A DNA stretch of 8,496 bases from an uncultured Flavobacteriales bacterium. Its GTDB lineage: Bacteria > Bacteroidota > Bacteroidia > Flavobacteriales > Crocinitomicaceae. The stretch is from the NCBI GenBank assembly GCA_946478775.1, contig CAMLDR010000176.1, positions 1-8,496 on the forward strand. The letters run 5' to 3'. Both the position numbers and the translations under genes were made by a program. Shown piece by piece: positions 1 through 6,873 of this stretch. The notes under the pieces were generated by a model, which saw only the letters and a list, made by a program, of their open reading frames with translations, searched no databases and was not told the DNA's origin. The stretch's first letter is position 1; each line of letters begins with the position of its first letter.

Positions 1-1507
1 CCTCTTTTGAGAATTCACGTCCACCGCGACCTAAGTGTGTTGCCACATTTCGGAACCCGACGTACGACTTAGCCGTATCTTGGTACTCGTATGTACGAGT
101 TGAAGTTTGCAAGTAATATCCGACATCTTTCCATGAACCACCGCGGATAACCTTACGTTTCATTGCAGGTGGATCCCAGTCCATTGCGTCATATCTGTAT
201 TCAGTATTCAAGTCATGAGAAAACTCATACATTGCTTCATCGTAAGCAGTTTCACACCATTCGGAAACGTTACCTGCCATACAGTAAAGACCCCATCCGT
301 TCGGATTGTAAGAGTATGCTTTCACCGTGTGGAAACCACCGTCTTCAAAGTAACGACCTCTCATCGGTTTAAAGTTACCAAGGAAACATCCGCTCTGATT
401 ACGGATATAAGGCCCCCCCCAAGGATATGGTGAGTTATTCAAATCTCCGCGAGCTGCTCTTTCCCATTCAGCTTCAGTTGGCAAACGGAAATCATTTACG
501 AATAAATCCCCCATTGCCTGTAGCCAGCTGTTCAATAACTGAGTTCTCCAGATCGAAAATGCTTTAGCCTGTACCCAGGTAATACCGATAACAGGGTAGT
601 TATCGTAAGCCGGATGCCAGAAATACATATTCGTCATTGGATCGTGGAATGCATAAGTAAAGTCACGAACCCAAACCAAAGTATCCGGATACACGTTGAT
701 CTCTTCATCAATGATGAATCGCTGACGATTCTCATGACCACGAAGACCCGTGCTCTGACCTTTTTTGTTGAAATAACTTAAATCTTTATCCAAACCTTGA
801 GGCTCTTCTGTAAATGGATGCGGAGGTGTGTTCAGGTCACGGTGTTCCGGACTGATCTCATTCCCTTCTTTATCCACCCCATTGTGAACGATCTCGATAC
901 GACCTCTGTTAGCCGCTTCTCTTAAGTCAATCCAATAGTACTTGAAGTTCAATTTTCGAGTATCCAATTGGCGACGTTTGTAGAAACGCTCAGGCTGCGG
1001 ATAATACATATCTGCGAGCAACGGCATCAAATCCGGATCATCGTAGGAAAATCTACGATCCCAGTTCAATGAGAATTGCGCACGATTCACATCACGGTCA
1101 GAAGGTTCGAATTCGACCATCTCCAATGCACCTTCATCAAAGTACATATCTCTGTAGTCGATGTAGCGGGATGCTTCTTCGTCTTCTTCCAATCCGGAAT
1201 AAATTCGTTCACGAGCCATGGAGTCTCTTACCCAATCCACGAATTGGCGATACTCGTTATTCGTGATTTCAGTCTGATCGATGTAAAACGCCTGGACAGA
1301 CACAGTCTTTGCACGTGTTTGGTGCAAGAAAGGAACATCCTGATCGTTTTCTCCCATGATGTAGGAGCCCGATGGAACATAAACCATCCCAAGAGGAATC
1401 TCAGGCTGATAGACTCTACGACCTAATGTCCCCGTCAAGTGGCCACTACGTGAGCTACAAGAGGCAATGAAGGCCCCAATTAAACCGATAAACAACAGTT
1501 TTTTCAT
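1..1507 (-). CDS. gldK: GldK/PorK, T9SS outer-membrane-associated lipoprotein (3' end outside window)
   Basis: 502 codons are visible from the ATG at 1507 with no stop before the window edge, so only a short C-terminal part should be missing. The N-terminus (MKKLLFIGLIGAFIASC) is a lipoprotein signal with a lipobox ending at Cys17. The residues after it (SSRSGHL) lack an acidic surface-export signal, consistent with a lipoprotein facing the periplasm. A formylglycine-generating-enzyme/sulfatase-modifying-factor fold spans about residues 40-490: GMVYVPSGSYIMG at 40-52, RLPTEAEWERAARG at 341-354, GNVSEW at 412-417, RGGSW at 455-459 and GFRN at 484-487. GFRN replaces the GFRC type of true formylglycine-generating enzymes, which fits a structural rather than catalytic role. 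A long insert (about 95-300) splits the fold. By family knowledge, GldK/PorK forms a periplasmic ring with GldN/PorN under the outer membrane and is essential for type IX secretion. It follows a porP-like gene by 114 bases, and no clear promoter was found between them, so co-transcription is likely. Confidence 0.93.
   Translation of the reverse strand, partial: MKKLLFIGLIGAFIASCSSRSGHLTGTLGRRVYQPEIPLGMVYVPSGSYIMGENDQDVPFLHQTRAKTVSVQAFYIDQTEITNNEYRQFVDWVRDSMARERIYSGLEEDEEASRYIDYRDMYFDEGALEMVEFEPSDRDVNRAQFSLNWDRRFSYDDPDLMPLLADMYYPQPERFYKRRQLDTRKLNFKYYWIDLREAANRGRIEIVHNGVDKEGNEISPEHRDLNTPPHPFTEEPQGLDKDLSYFNKKGQSTGLRGHENRQRFIIDEEINVYPDTLVWVRDFTYAFHDPMTNMYFWHPAYDNYPVIGITWVQAKAFSIWRTQLLNSWLQAMGDLFVNDFRLPTEAEWERAARGDLNNSPYPWGGPYIRNQSGCFLGNFKPMRGRYFEDGGFHTVKAYSYNPNGWGLYCMAGNVSEWCETAYDEAMYEFSHDLNTEYRYDAMDWDPPAMKRKVIRGGSWKDVGYYLQTSTRTYEYQDTAKSYVGFRNVATHLGRGGREFSKE
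413..420 (-). repeat. G8 homopolymer tract inside gldK
   Basis: Eight consecutive C on the plus strand (G8 in the coding sense) encode part of the conserved PWGGPYIRN stretch (Trp363-Gly364-Gly365). The reading frame is intact with eight bases. A gain or loss of one base would truncate GldK. Confidence 0.9.
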
Positions 1508-1592
1508 TCTAGTTCAATTTTACAGTTCCGGATTTATCGTTAACATTCTACAGGATCAATTTTGCGATATAACGGAATCGAATAAAAAATGG

Positions 1593-1608
1593 TTACAAAG
1601 ATTTGTAA
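1593..1608. repeat. AT-rich palindrome in the porP-gldK spacer
   Basis: TTACAAA-GA-TTTGTAA: two perfect 7-bp arms around a 2-base centre, followed on the plus strand by a run of nine T (1609-1617). It lies just after the porP stop. In the direction of porP/gldK transcription the A-run precedes the palindrome, so it is not an intrinsic terminator for porP. The plus-strand orientation resembles a weak terminator, but no plus-strand gene precedes it. A protein-binding site or RNA-processing hairpin within the porP-gldK transcript is possible. Function unknown. Confidence 0.4.
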
Positions 1609-1621
1609 TTTTTTTTTGATT

Positions 1622-2593
1622 TTACAACCATTTAGGGTGATGCGCTTTAGTAATTGGTATAATTGGAATATAACAAAACTTAAGAGCAATCTCGTGAGTA
1701 CCGTTGGAAACCTTTGACAATCTGCCAACTGTGATATCGTAAGAGTATCCTACCCACATAAACATTCTATTTTTTGGTTTTGTAATATTAAATGCTCTCC
1801 ATCCCAACAATACGGAAACCGCATCACTGTTTCTGAATCCAAGCCCCCCGTAAAGGAAACCTTTAAAGATGTATCGAGCATTAATATTCCCTGAATATTT
1901 CAACAAGTCTGTTTGTAACGTTCCCTGAATATCCAAATCACCAGGACCAAGAGCTCTGAAAGTATAACCTCCCATTGCATAGTAGTGACGAGCTAAGTCG
2001 TAAGGAACATTCCCCGTACTGCTTCCCAAAGGAAACTGACTTGTCAAATTCAATGTGGAAGCTTGCAAGTGAGTGGAAGACAACCCTGCGAACCAGTTTT
2101 GAGCGCGGTAGTAAATACCAAAATTCACATCAAAGGTAATTGCAGAACTTGCGCCAGGAAAAGTGGGGTCAATCTGAGTCTGTGGCCCGATCCATGTTGG
2201 ACTCATACCAAAGTTCACCATTCCGACACCTACTCCAAGACCAAGCCTTCCGTCTCCCAAAGTCAAATGATGCGAATAATTCAGCATCACATTGTTTTGT
2301 CTGTTAAAACCAATTGCATCGTGAGTGAAATTCAATCCAAATCCTCCGGTCCATTTACCAAAGCTTTCCATGTTTGCCTCAGCATTAAAGACTACGGAAT
2401 TCGGCGCTCCATTTACTTTATCCCATTGATTGCGATAAATTAAATTTCCACACAACCCTTCTTCAATACCAGTGGCGCCCGGGTTGATGGCGAACTTATT
2501 GTAAATAAAATGTGTCAATGCAATATCTTGCTGAGCAGAAGCTCCGAAAGAACACAACACAAACGCTGATAGAATACGTAACGTTTTATTCAT
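1622..2593 (-). CDS. porP: PorP/SprF family type IX secretion outer-membrane protein
   Basis: A 323-residue protein with a Sec signal peptide (residues 1-20, cleavage expected at GASA|QQ). The mature part is rich in alternating aromatic/glycine strands, as in an outer-membrane beta-barrel. Features typical of the PorP/SprF family are NPGATG at 37-42, YRNQW at 53-57, YGGLGFR at 248-254, SYD at 284-286 and GTHEI near the C-terminus (298-302). Family members are about 300-350 residues, so this one is full length. Known PorP/SprF proteins are needed for T9SS function or for surface exposure of particular adhesins, and recent models couple them to gliding-motor or substrate-anchoring parts. Genomes often carry many paralogues. 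Lying directly upstream of gldK, as porP precedes porK in Porphyromonas gingivalis, suggests this is the core copy; the symbol rests on that context. No strong Shine-Dalgarno is present; a weak AGGA lies about 9 bases before the ATG. Confidence 0.88.
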   Translation of the reverse strand: MNKTLRILSAFVLCSFGASAQQDIALTHFIYNKFAINPGATGIEEGLCGNLIYRNQWDKVNGAPNSVVFNAEANMESFGKWTGGFGLNFTHDAIGFNRQNNVMLNYSHHLTLGDGRLGLGVGVGMVNFGMSPTWIGPQTQIDPTFPGASSAITFDVNFGIYYRAQNWFAGLSSTHLQASTLNLTSQFPLGSSTGNVPYDLARHYYAMGGYTFRALGPGDLDIQGTLQTDLLKYSGNINARYIFKGFLYGGLGFRNSDAVSVLLGWRAFNITKPKNRMFMWVGYSYDITVGRLSKVSNGTHEIALKFCYIPIIPITKAHHPKWL

Positions 2594-2644
2594 ATTAAAG
2601 GGTCCTAATTATGGTTTTAACATGTTTGGCTTTAACAAATTTTA

Positions 2645-2654
2645 GCCAATTGGC
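2645..2654. promoter_or_regulatory. Perfect 10-bp palindrome GCCAATTGGC near the predicted porP start point
   Basis: GCCAATTGGC is a perfect palindrome. It lies immediately downstream of the proposed porP -7 element (2657-2664), where the transcription start should fall. An operator is possible, but one short palindrome in an AT-rich region can occur by chance. Confidence 0.3.
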
Positions 2655-2656
2655 GA

Positions 2657-2686
2657 CTAAAATAAGTATTTTTTGGAACAAACAAA
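2657..2686 (-). promoter_or_regulatory. Candidate Bacteroidota-type promoter for porP-gldK
   Basis: Read on the minus strand: TTTG (2686-2683), an 18-base spacer, then TATTTTAG (2664-2657). This matches the Bacteroidota consensus TTTG-N18/19-TAnnTTTG with one mismatch in the -7 box. The transcript would begin near 2650, leaving a leader of about 57 bases before the ATG at 2593. Confidence 0.45.
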
Positions 2687-2781
2687 ATTTTTTAATGCAA
2701 TCAACTCATCTTTTCCACAATGAAATGTTGATGAGATAAATATTTAACACAAGTTCTTATAACGGAGGAATCCACAAAAGG

Positions 2782-3939
2782 TTACCCTAACTTTTGATAG
2801 GTCTTCCACCACAGGTTGGGTATGTCTCCATTCAACGCATTGCTGTACTGTGACTTATCACACGGAACCATGTGGTGTCTTTCGTATTTAATTCCTTCTT
2901 TCGGAGGATACGGAACCTCCATCCACCAGCGCTCAGAACGGTTGCTGCGGTAAAAAATAATGTCGTGATTTATTTCGTCGAGAAAAACTGTAAACTTAGT
3001 ATAATCCTTTTTTGAGCCTATTGGGAAGTCACCAACCCTTTGGGAATACCCGTCGATAAAATACCAAATGATCTGCGCAATTTCGGCATGGGCACTTTCA
3101 GCAATATCTCCCGGCAGCAGATTAAACAAGCCTATCGATGTTAGTTTATCTGAGATCCCGGCATACTTTGCAATCTGACACACGTCCTGATTATCCAATC
3201 CGTTTGGTTGAGAAAAGTATTTACCCTTAAAATCCGATGCTTTGATGGATTGAAGATCAATGCTTAACAGGTCAGTATTCCGAAGCAATGGTTCTGCAAT
3301 TCGAAAATCGCCTTTAAACTCGCCCAAACGCACCGCATCAAAGAACAACTTCTCGAAAAGGTCAATTTCCGAAGCTTTTACAAGTGGTGTTTGATATCCG
3401 ATCACAGACAAATTAAAAAGATAACACGGACGATGCATCAGCAATTTACTGACATAGGCATCTTTACCAATGGGAAGTTCGGGATCGCCTAAATCCAGTT
3501 TAGAATCGACATTCAGGACATTGATCAGCTGTTCCAACTCCTCGTAGCCCTGATACATGGCGTACGTAAGATCCTGTGAACCACCTATTACAATCGGGAT
3601 AACGGATTTCTTTACCAATTCTGCTACCACTTGTCTCAATGCGAAGTAGGTATCCTCTACCCTTTCTCCCGGCATCAGGTTTCCTAGGTCGTAGATTTTA
3701 AAATTCCAGCTGCTTGCAGGAAAAAAAGTGTTTAACTGATTTCTGAAACGGTCATCTGTTTGTCCGTGTAAAGCCAATTCACCATTCCTGAATTCAGGAA
3801 CGTAAATGATGGCAATACCTGCCTGATCTATTTCAGGGAAACCGGTTCCGTCATTTCGAGCGATAAATTCGCCCAGGGATTCGGAAACAGGGTTCTCAAG
3901 AGAACTAACTTCGCTGAAATAAATCGATATATCCTTCAT
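2782..3939 (-). CDS. Arginase/formimidoylglutamase-fold protein with degenerate metal site
   Basis: A 385-residue protein with the overall plan of ureohydrolases (arginase, agmatinase, formimidoylglutamase) but altered metal-binding motifs. GGSQD at 119-123 stands where the family has GGDHS. VDSKLD at 144-149 stands for VDAHxD. SIDLQ at 226-230 stands for the family's S-x-D-x-D. By my alignment three ligands remain (Asp145, Asp149, Asp228), while a His becomes Gln122, a second His becomes Lys147, and an Asp becomes Gln230. Loss of three of six ligands argues against a working dimanganese hydrolase. The C-terminal part after about residue 310 (FLDEINHDIIFY, then RWWMEVPY at 337-344) extends beyond ordinary arginases; I believe similar extended proteins occur across Flavobacteriia, often labelled formimidoylglutamase. 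No signal peptide is visible, so it should be cytoplasmic. The ATG at 3939 sits about a dozen bases after a predicted start point. No hut genes are nearby, so hutG is not assigned. Confidence 0.8.
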   Translation of the reverse strand: MKDISIYFSEVSSLENPVSESLGEFIARNDGTGFPEIDQAGIAIIYVPEFRNGELALHGQTDDRFRNQLNTFFPASSWNFKIYDLGNLMPGERVEDTYFALRQVVAELVKKSVIPIVIGGSQDLTYAMYQGYEELEQLINVLNVDSKLDLGDPELPIGKDAYVSKLLMHRPCYLFNLSVIGYQTPLVKASEIDLFEKLFFDAVRLGEFKGDFRIAEPLLRNTDLLSIDLQSIKASDFKGKYFSQPNGLDNQDVCQIAKYAGISDKLTSIGLFNLLPGDIAESAHAEIAQIIWYFIDGYSQRVGDFPIGSKKDYTKFTVFLDEINHDIIFYRSNRSERWWMEVPYPPKEGIKYERHHMVPCDKSQYSNALNGDIPNLWWKTYQKLG

Positions 3940-3956
3940 TCTGTGATGTATTTCAG

Positions 3957-3986
3957 CAAAAATAAGCGAATGAGGATTTACTGAAA
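3957..3986 (-). promoter_or_regulatory. Candidate promoter for the arginase-fold gene
   Basis: On the minus strand: TTTC (3986-3983, one mismatch to TTTG), an 18-base spacer, then TATTTTTG (3964-3957), a perfect match to the Bacteroidota -7 consensus TAnnTTTG. The start point would be near 3950, giving a very short leader before the ATG at 3939. This suggests the gene can be transcribed independently of topA. Confidence 0.6.
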
Positions 3987-4038
3987 CCTGAAGTTCAATT
4001 AAGAATAAAGAGTGGAAAGTTAATAACTCAGAGAATTG

Positions 4039-4142
4039 AAAAGTGAGAAGGTAAAAAGTGAAAAATCATTATCAATGATGAATTGACAAAATTATCAAGG
4101 AAAGAAGTTAAAAACACTTCTACCTTTTACCTTCTCACTTTT
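4039..4142. repeat. Long inverted repeat (18-bp perfect arms, ~68-base loop) between topA and the arginase-fold gene
   Basis: AAAAGTGAGAAGGTAAAA (4039-4056) is the exact reverse complement of 4125-4142. Partial pairing continues inward (GTG at 4058-4060 against TAC at 4121-4123). The loop holds a second hairpin, ATCATT-ATC-AATGAT (4065-4079). GAAAGTTA also occurs just outside both arms (4015-4022 on the left; reverse complement at 4141-4148 on the right), separated from the left arm by extra bases. The element begins 10 bases after the topA stop codon, so it may act as topA's transcription terminator or 3'-end stabiliser. The terminal-repeat layout also resembles a small dispersed intergenic element. 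No clear target-site duplication was found. Confidence 0.75.
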
Positions 4143-4151
4143 AACTTTCAG

Positions 4152-6656
4152 TTACTTTTTCTTAGCCGGCGCCTTCTTCGCGGGAGCTTTTTTCTTAGCA
4201 GGAGCCTTCTTTTCGATCATTTCTTTCACTTTTTCAAGAGTCAGTGCTGCGGCATCAACAGTGCTCGCCAATTCGATTTTCAATTTCCCTTTCAGGATCA
4301 CCGTTTTCCCCCAGCGTGCCTTTTCCACACGGATTCCTTCCGATTTCCAATCATGGATGACTTTATCAATATCCTTCTGGATTTTCTCTGCAACCAGTGT
4401 ATCGATATCGGATTGGCTCAGGTTATCAAAATCGTATTTCTTGCTGACATTAATGAAAATTCCATTCCATTTGATAAACGGTCCGAAACGGCCTACTCCT
4501 TTTTGAACGGGTAAACCTTCGTAAGTTCCAATCGGAGCATCTGCCTGCAGTTTTGAATCAATCAACACCTGCGCCTGATCCATTGTAAAGTCCATCGGAT
4601 CATCCCCTTTTGCCAGGGAAATAAACTGCTCTCCAAATTTAACATACGGTCCGAAACGGCCAATGTTTACTTCCACTGTCTGACCTTTGTATTCTCCCAA
4701 ACTTTTTGGCAGCTGGAACAATCCAAGTGCCTCATCGAGCGAAATCGTATGGATACTTTGTGTGCTCAATAAAGAAGCAAAACGTGGTTTATCGCCATCT
4801 TCTTTCTCGTCACCGATCTGGATCATCGGTCCGAAACGGCCAATGCGCGCGATGACTTTTTTATTGGATTCCGGATCAATTCCCAATTCACGCTCACCTG
4901 TAGCGCGGTCAGAATGCTCCAGTGTGTCCTCCACATTGTGGTGGAAAGGTTTGTAGAACGACGACAACATGTCTGTCCACTCCATTTTTCCGCGTGCAAT
5001 TTCATCGAATTGTTCTTCTACTTCAGCCGTGAAATGGTAATCCATGATCCCGCCAAAATGATCTACCAGGAAATCAGTCACCACCATCCCGATGTCTGTC
5101 GGGAACAATTTATTTTTCTCTTTACCGGTAATTTCTTTTTTTGTTTGCTTAGCAATCTCAGAACCCCTCAATTCCAGCACCTGGTAAGCACGCTCCTCTC
5201 CATCCCGCTCCTGTTTCTCTACATATCCACGTTTCTGGATCGTAGAAATCGTTGGCGCATAAGTGGAAGGACGACCGATTCCCAATTCTTCCAATTTCTT
5301 CACCAAAGAAGCTTCTACGTAACGCGCCGAAGGTCTTGTGAATCGCTGGGTTGCACGAATAAAATCACGGTTTAGGATTTCTCCGACCTGAACCGCAGGA
5401 AGTAATCCTTCTGTTTCACTGTCGTTTTCTTCGTCTTCGAGGTTTGTTTCCAGGTAAACTTTCAGGAAACCATCAAATTTGATCACTTCTCCTTTTGCCT
5501 GGAAAATTTCCGGAAGCTTTTGATCTCCGATGGAAATGGTTGTTCTTTCCAGTTCCGCATGGCTCATTTGAGAAGCAATGGCGCGTTTCCAGATCAGATC
5601 ATACAAACGCACTTCATCACGTTCGCCAAAACTTAAAGCATGCATGGCAAAATTCGTCGGACGGATTGCTTCGTGAGCTTCCTGTGCATTCGAGTTCTTA
5701 TTCGTGTATTTCGTCGGATGGGAATATTCTTTTCCATAAGCCGAAAGGATTTCATTCTTCGCACCGGTCATCGCCGTTTCCGATAAATTCACGGAATCGG
5801 TACGCATATAAGTAATGTGTCCTGCTTCGTATAATCTTTGTGCAACCTGCATGGTTTTTGAAACGGAGAATCCTATTTTCAATGAAGCTTCCTGCTGCAG
5901 AGTAGATGTTGTAAACGGAGATGCAGGAGTTTTCTTAGCCGGTTTTTGCTGAACGTCCAATACCTGGAAATCCACTTTCGCACAGTTTTCCAAAAAGGAA
6001 TTCACTTCTGTATCTGTTCCGAAATGCTTGGAAACTTCGGCTTTAATACGCTCTTTTCCTTTCAGGAACTCTCCCGTAACACGGAAATAGTTCTCTGCAT
6101 GGAAGTTTTGAATTTCTTTTTCACGCTCAACGATCAAACGCACTGCAACAGATTGCACACGGCCCGCGGAAAGACTTGGTCTTACTTTTTTCCAAAGCAC
6201 CGGTGAAAGTTCAAATCCCACCAAACGGTCCAGTACGCGTCTTGCCTGCTGTGCATCAACCAAAGGCTTATTAATCTCACGCGGATTTTCAATTGCTTTT
6301 AAGATTGCGCCTTTTGTGATTTCATTAAAAGTGATCCGTTTGGTGTCTTTTTTTGCCAATCCAAGGGTTTCGTATAAGTGCCAGGAAATAGCTTCTCCCT
6401 CCCGGTCCTCATCGGTCGCGAGCCAAACCACATCGGATTCTTTTGCTAATTTCTTCAGTTCGGCAACGAGTGCTTTCTTATCGGGGCTGACCTCGTATTC
6501 AGGAGCAAAATTGTTTTCCACATCAATAGCTAATCCTTTCGAAGCCAAATCGCGCACGTGTCCAAAACTTGATTTTACAGTAAAGTCTTTTCCTAGATAC
6601 CCTTCAATGGTTTTTGCCTTTGCAGGTGACTCAACTATTACTAAATTCTTACTCAT
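4152..6656 (-). CDS. topA: DNA topoisomerase I (type IA)
   Basis: An 834-residue type IA topoisomerase that relaxes negative supercoils by single-strand cleavage and passage. The start is set at 6656 (MSKNLVIVESPAKAKT), which places the Toprim glutamate at position 9 as in E. coli. The frame stays open to an ATG at 6722, but that would lie upstream of the predicted start point. The Toprim acidic triad is D82, D84 and E86 (TDEDREGE). SAGRVQSVA is at 163-171, the active-site tyrosine is Y283 in ITYMRTDS, EAHEAIRP is at 326-333, and GIGRPSTYA is at 459-467. After about residue 585 come repeats with GRFGP (606-610, 666-670, 722-726) and a fourth, diverged copy (ARWGKTVILKG, 780-790). The protein ends in a Lys/Ala/Pro tail (816-834). 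No four-cysteine zinc fingers are present, unlike the E. coli enzyme; this repeat-plus-basic-tail form is common in Bacteroidota and other phyla. Confidence 0.97.
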   Translation of the reverse strand: MSKNLVIVESPAKAKTIEGYLGKDFTVKSSFGHVRDLASKGLAIDVENNFAPEYEVSPDKKALVAELKKLAKESDVVWLATDEDREGEAISWHLYETLGLAKKDTKRITFNEITKGAILKAIENPREINKPLVDAQQARRVLDRLVGFELSPVLWKKVRPSLSAGRVQSVAVRLIVEREKEIQNFHAENYFRVTGEFLKGKERIKAEVSKHFGTDTEVNSFLENCAKVDFQVLDVQQKPAKKTPASPFTTSTLQQEASLKIGFSVSKTMQVAQRLYEAGHITYMRTDSVNLSETAMTGAKNEILSAYGKEYSHPTKYTNKNSNAQEAHEAIRPTNFAMHALSFGERDEVRLYDLIWKRAIASQMSHAELERTTISIGDQKLPEIFQAKGEVIKFDGFLKVYLETNLEDEENDSETEGLLPAVQVGEILNRDFIRATQRFTRPSARYVEASLVKKLEELGIGRPSTYAPTISTIQKRGYVEKQERDGEERAYQVLELRGSEIAKQTKKEITGKEKNKLFPTDIGMVVTDFLVDHFGGIMDYHFTAEVEEQFDEIARGKMEWTDMLSSFYKPFHHNVEDTLEHSDRATGERELGIDPESNKKVIARIGRFGPMIQIGDEKEDGDKPRFASLLSTQSIHTISLDEALGLFQLPKSLGEYKGQTVEVNIGRFGPYVKFGEQFISLAKGDDPMDFTMDQAQVLIDSKLQADAPIGTYEGLPVQKGVGRFGPFIKWNGIFINVSKKYDFDNLSQSDIDTLVAEKIQKDIDKVIHDWKSEGIRVEKARWGKTVILKGKLKIELASTVDAAALTLEKVKEMIEKKAPAKKKAPAKKAPAKKK
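4479..4841 (-). repeat. Three identical 15-mers coding GRFGP in topA
   Basis: CGGTCCGAAACGGCC occurs at 4479-4493, 4647-4661 and 4827-4841 (168 and 180 bases apart). On the coding strand it reads GGCCGTTTCGGACCG, the GRFGP core of the C-terminal topoisomerase repeats. The codons are identical in all three copies although the surrounding repeat sequences have diverged. Confidence 0.85.
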
Positions 6657-6674
6657 GCTATCTAAATTTTCGGC

Positions 6675-6692
6675 TCGAAACGATTCGAAACG
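6675..6692. repeat. Direct repeat TCGAAACG x2 in the topA leader
   Basis: TCGAAACG at 6675-6682 and again at 6685-6692, spaced exactly 10 bases, or about one helical turn. The pair overlaps the predicted topA start point and leader. It could be a regulator site, but this is unproven. Confidence 0.4.
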
Positions 6693-6697
6693 GTGCA

Positions 6698-6729
6698 CAA
6701 ATATAAATGGATTTAAAAACAAAAAACAA
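6698..6729 (-). promoter_or_regulatory. Candidate topA promoter
   Basis: On the minus strand, TATATTTG (6705-6698) matches the -7 consensus TAnnTTTG exactly. The -33 box is weaker: TTG at 6729-6727 with a 21-base spacer, within the range tolerated in Flavobacterium. Transcription should begin near 6692, about 35 bases before the ATG at 6656, which supports that start over the upstream ATG at 6722. Confidence 0.55.
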
Positions 6730-6849
6730 GCTATCCCGAATTGAATAAAACCTCGCTCCTTATTTAAACTTTAGTTTAGATTTTTTTCAAAACCAAAATT
6801 TTACCGAAAAATCACCTTTCTTTTCTAAAAAATTAACACGTATTATGCC

Positions 6850-6873
6850 ATGACATTTTGACACGTCTGTCAT
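6850..6873. promoter_or_regulatory. Inverted repeat ATGACA-N12-TGTCAT over the miaB -33 box
   Basis: ATGACA (6850-6855) and TGTCAT (6868-6873) are perfect 6-bp inverted arms. An inner GACA-CGTC-TGTC (6860-6871) shares the right arm. The repeat overlaps the TTTG box of the miaB promoter, where a dimeric repressor could compete with RNA polymerase. No known operator was recognised. Confidence 0.35.

Noticed and set aside
2705..2735. Possible terminator hairpin CTCATC/GATGAG after the arginase-fold gene
   Set aside because: The stem is only 6 bp with a 19-base loop, and no U-run directly follows on the minus strand.
2782..3939. Calling this gene hutG with formimidoylglutamase activity
   Set aside because: Key metal-binding residues are substituted and no histidine-degradation genes are nearby.
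4083..4514. Plus-strand open frame opposite the end of topA, rich in Phe/Ser/Leu
   Set aside because: It is antisense to confidently coding topA sequence, and its composition is what the complement of lysine-rich codons gives.
4827..6692. CGAAACGG shared by the topA leader repeat and the GRFGP-coding repeats
   Set aside because: In the gene it is explained by the Arg-Phe-Gly codons; the match to the leader is short and probably coincidental.
6657..6722. N-terminal extension of TopA to the upstream ATG at 6722 (22 extra residues)
   Set aside because: The family start is MSKNLVIVESPAKAKT, and the predicted start point lies downstream of 6722, so the extension would not be transcribed.
6765..6787. 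TAAACT-TT-AGTTTA palindrome followed by seven T, terminator-like on the plus strand
   Set aside because: No plus-strand gene ends before it and the stem is entirely weak; more likely chance in an AT-rich promoter spacer.
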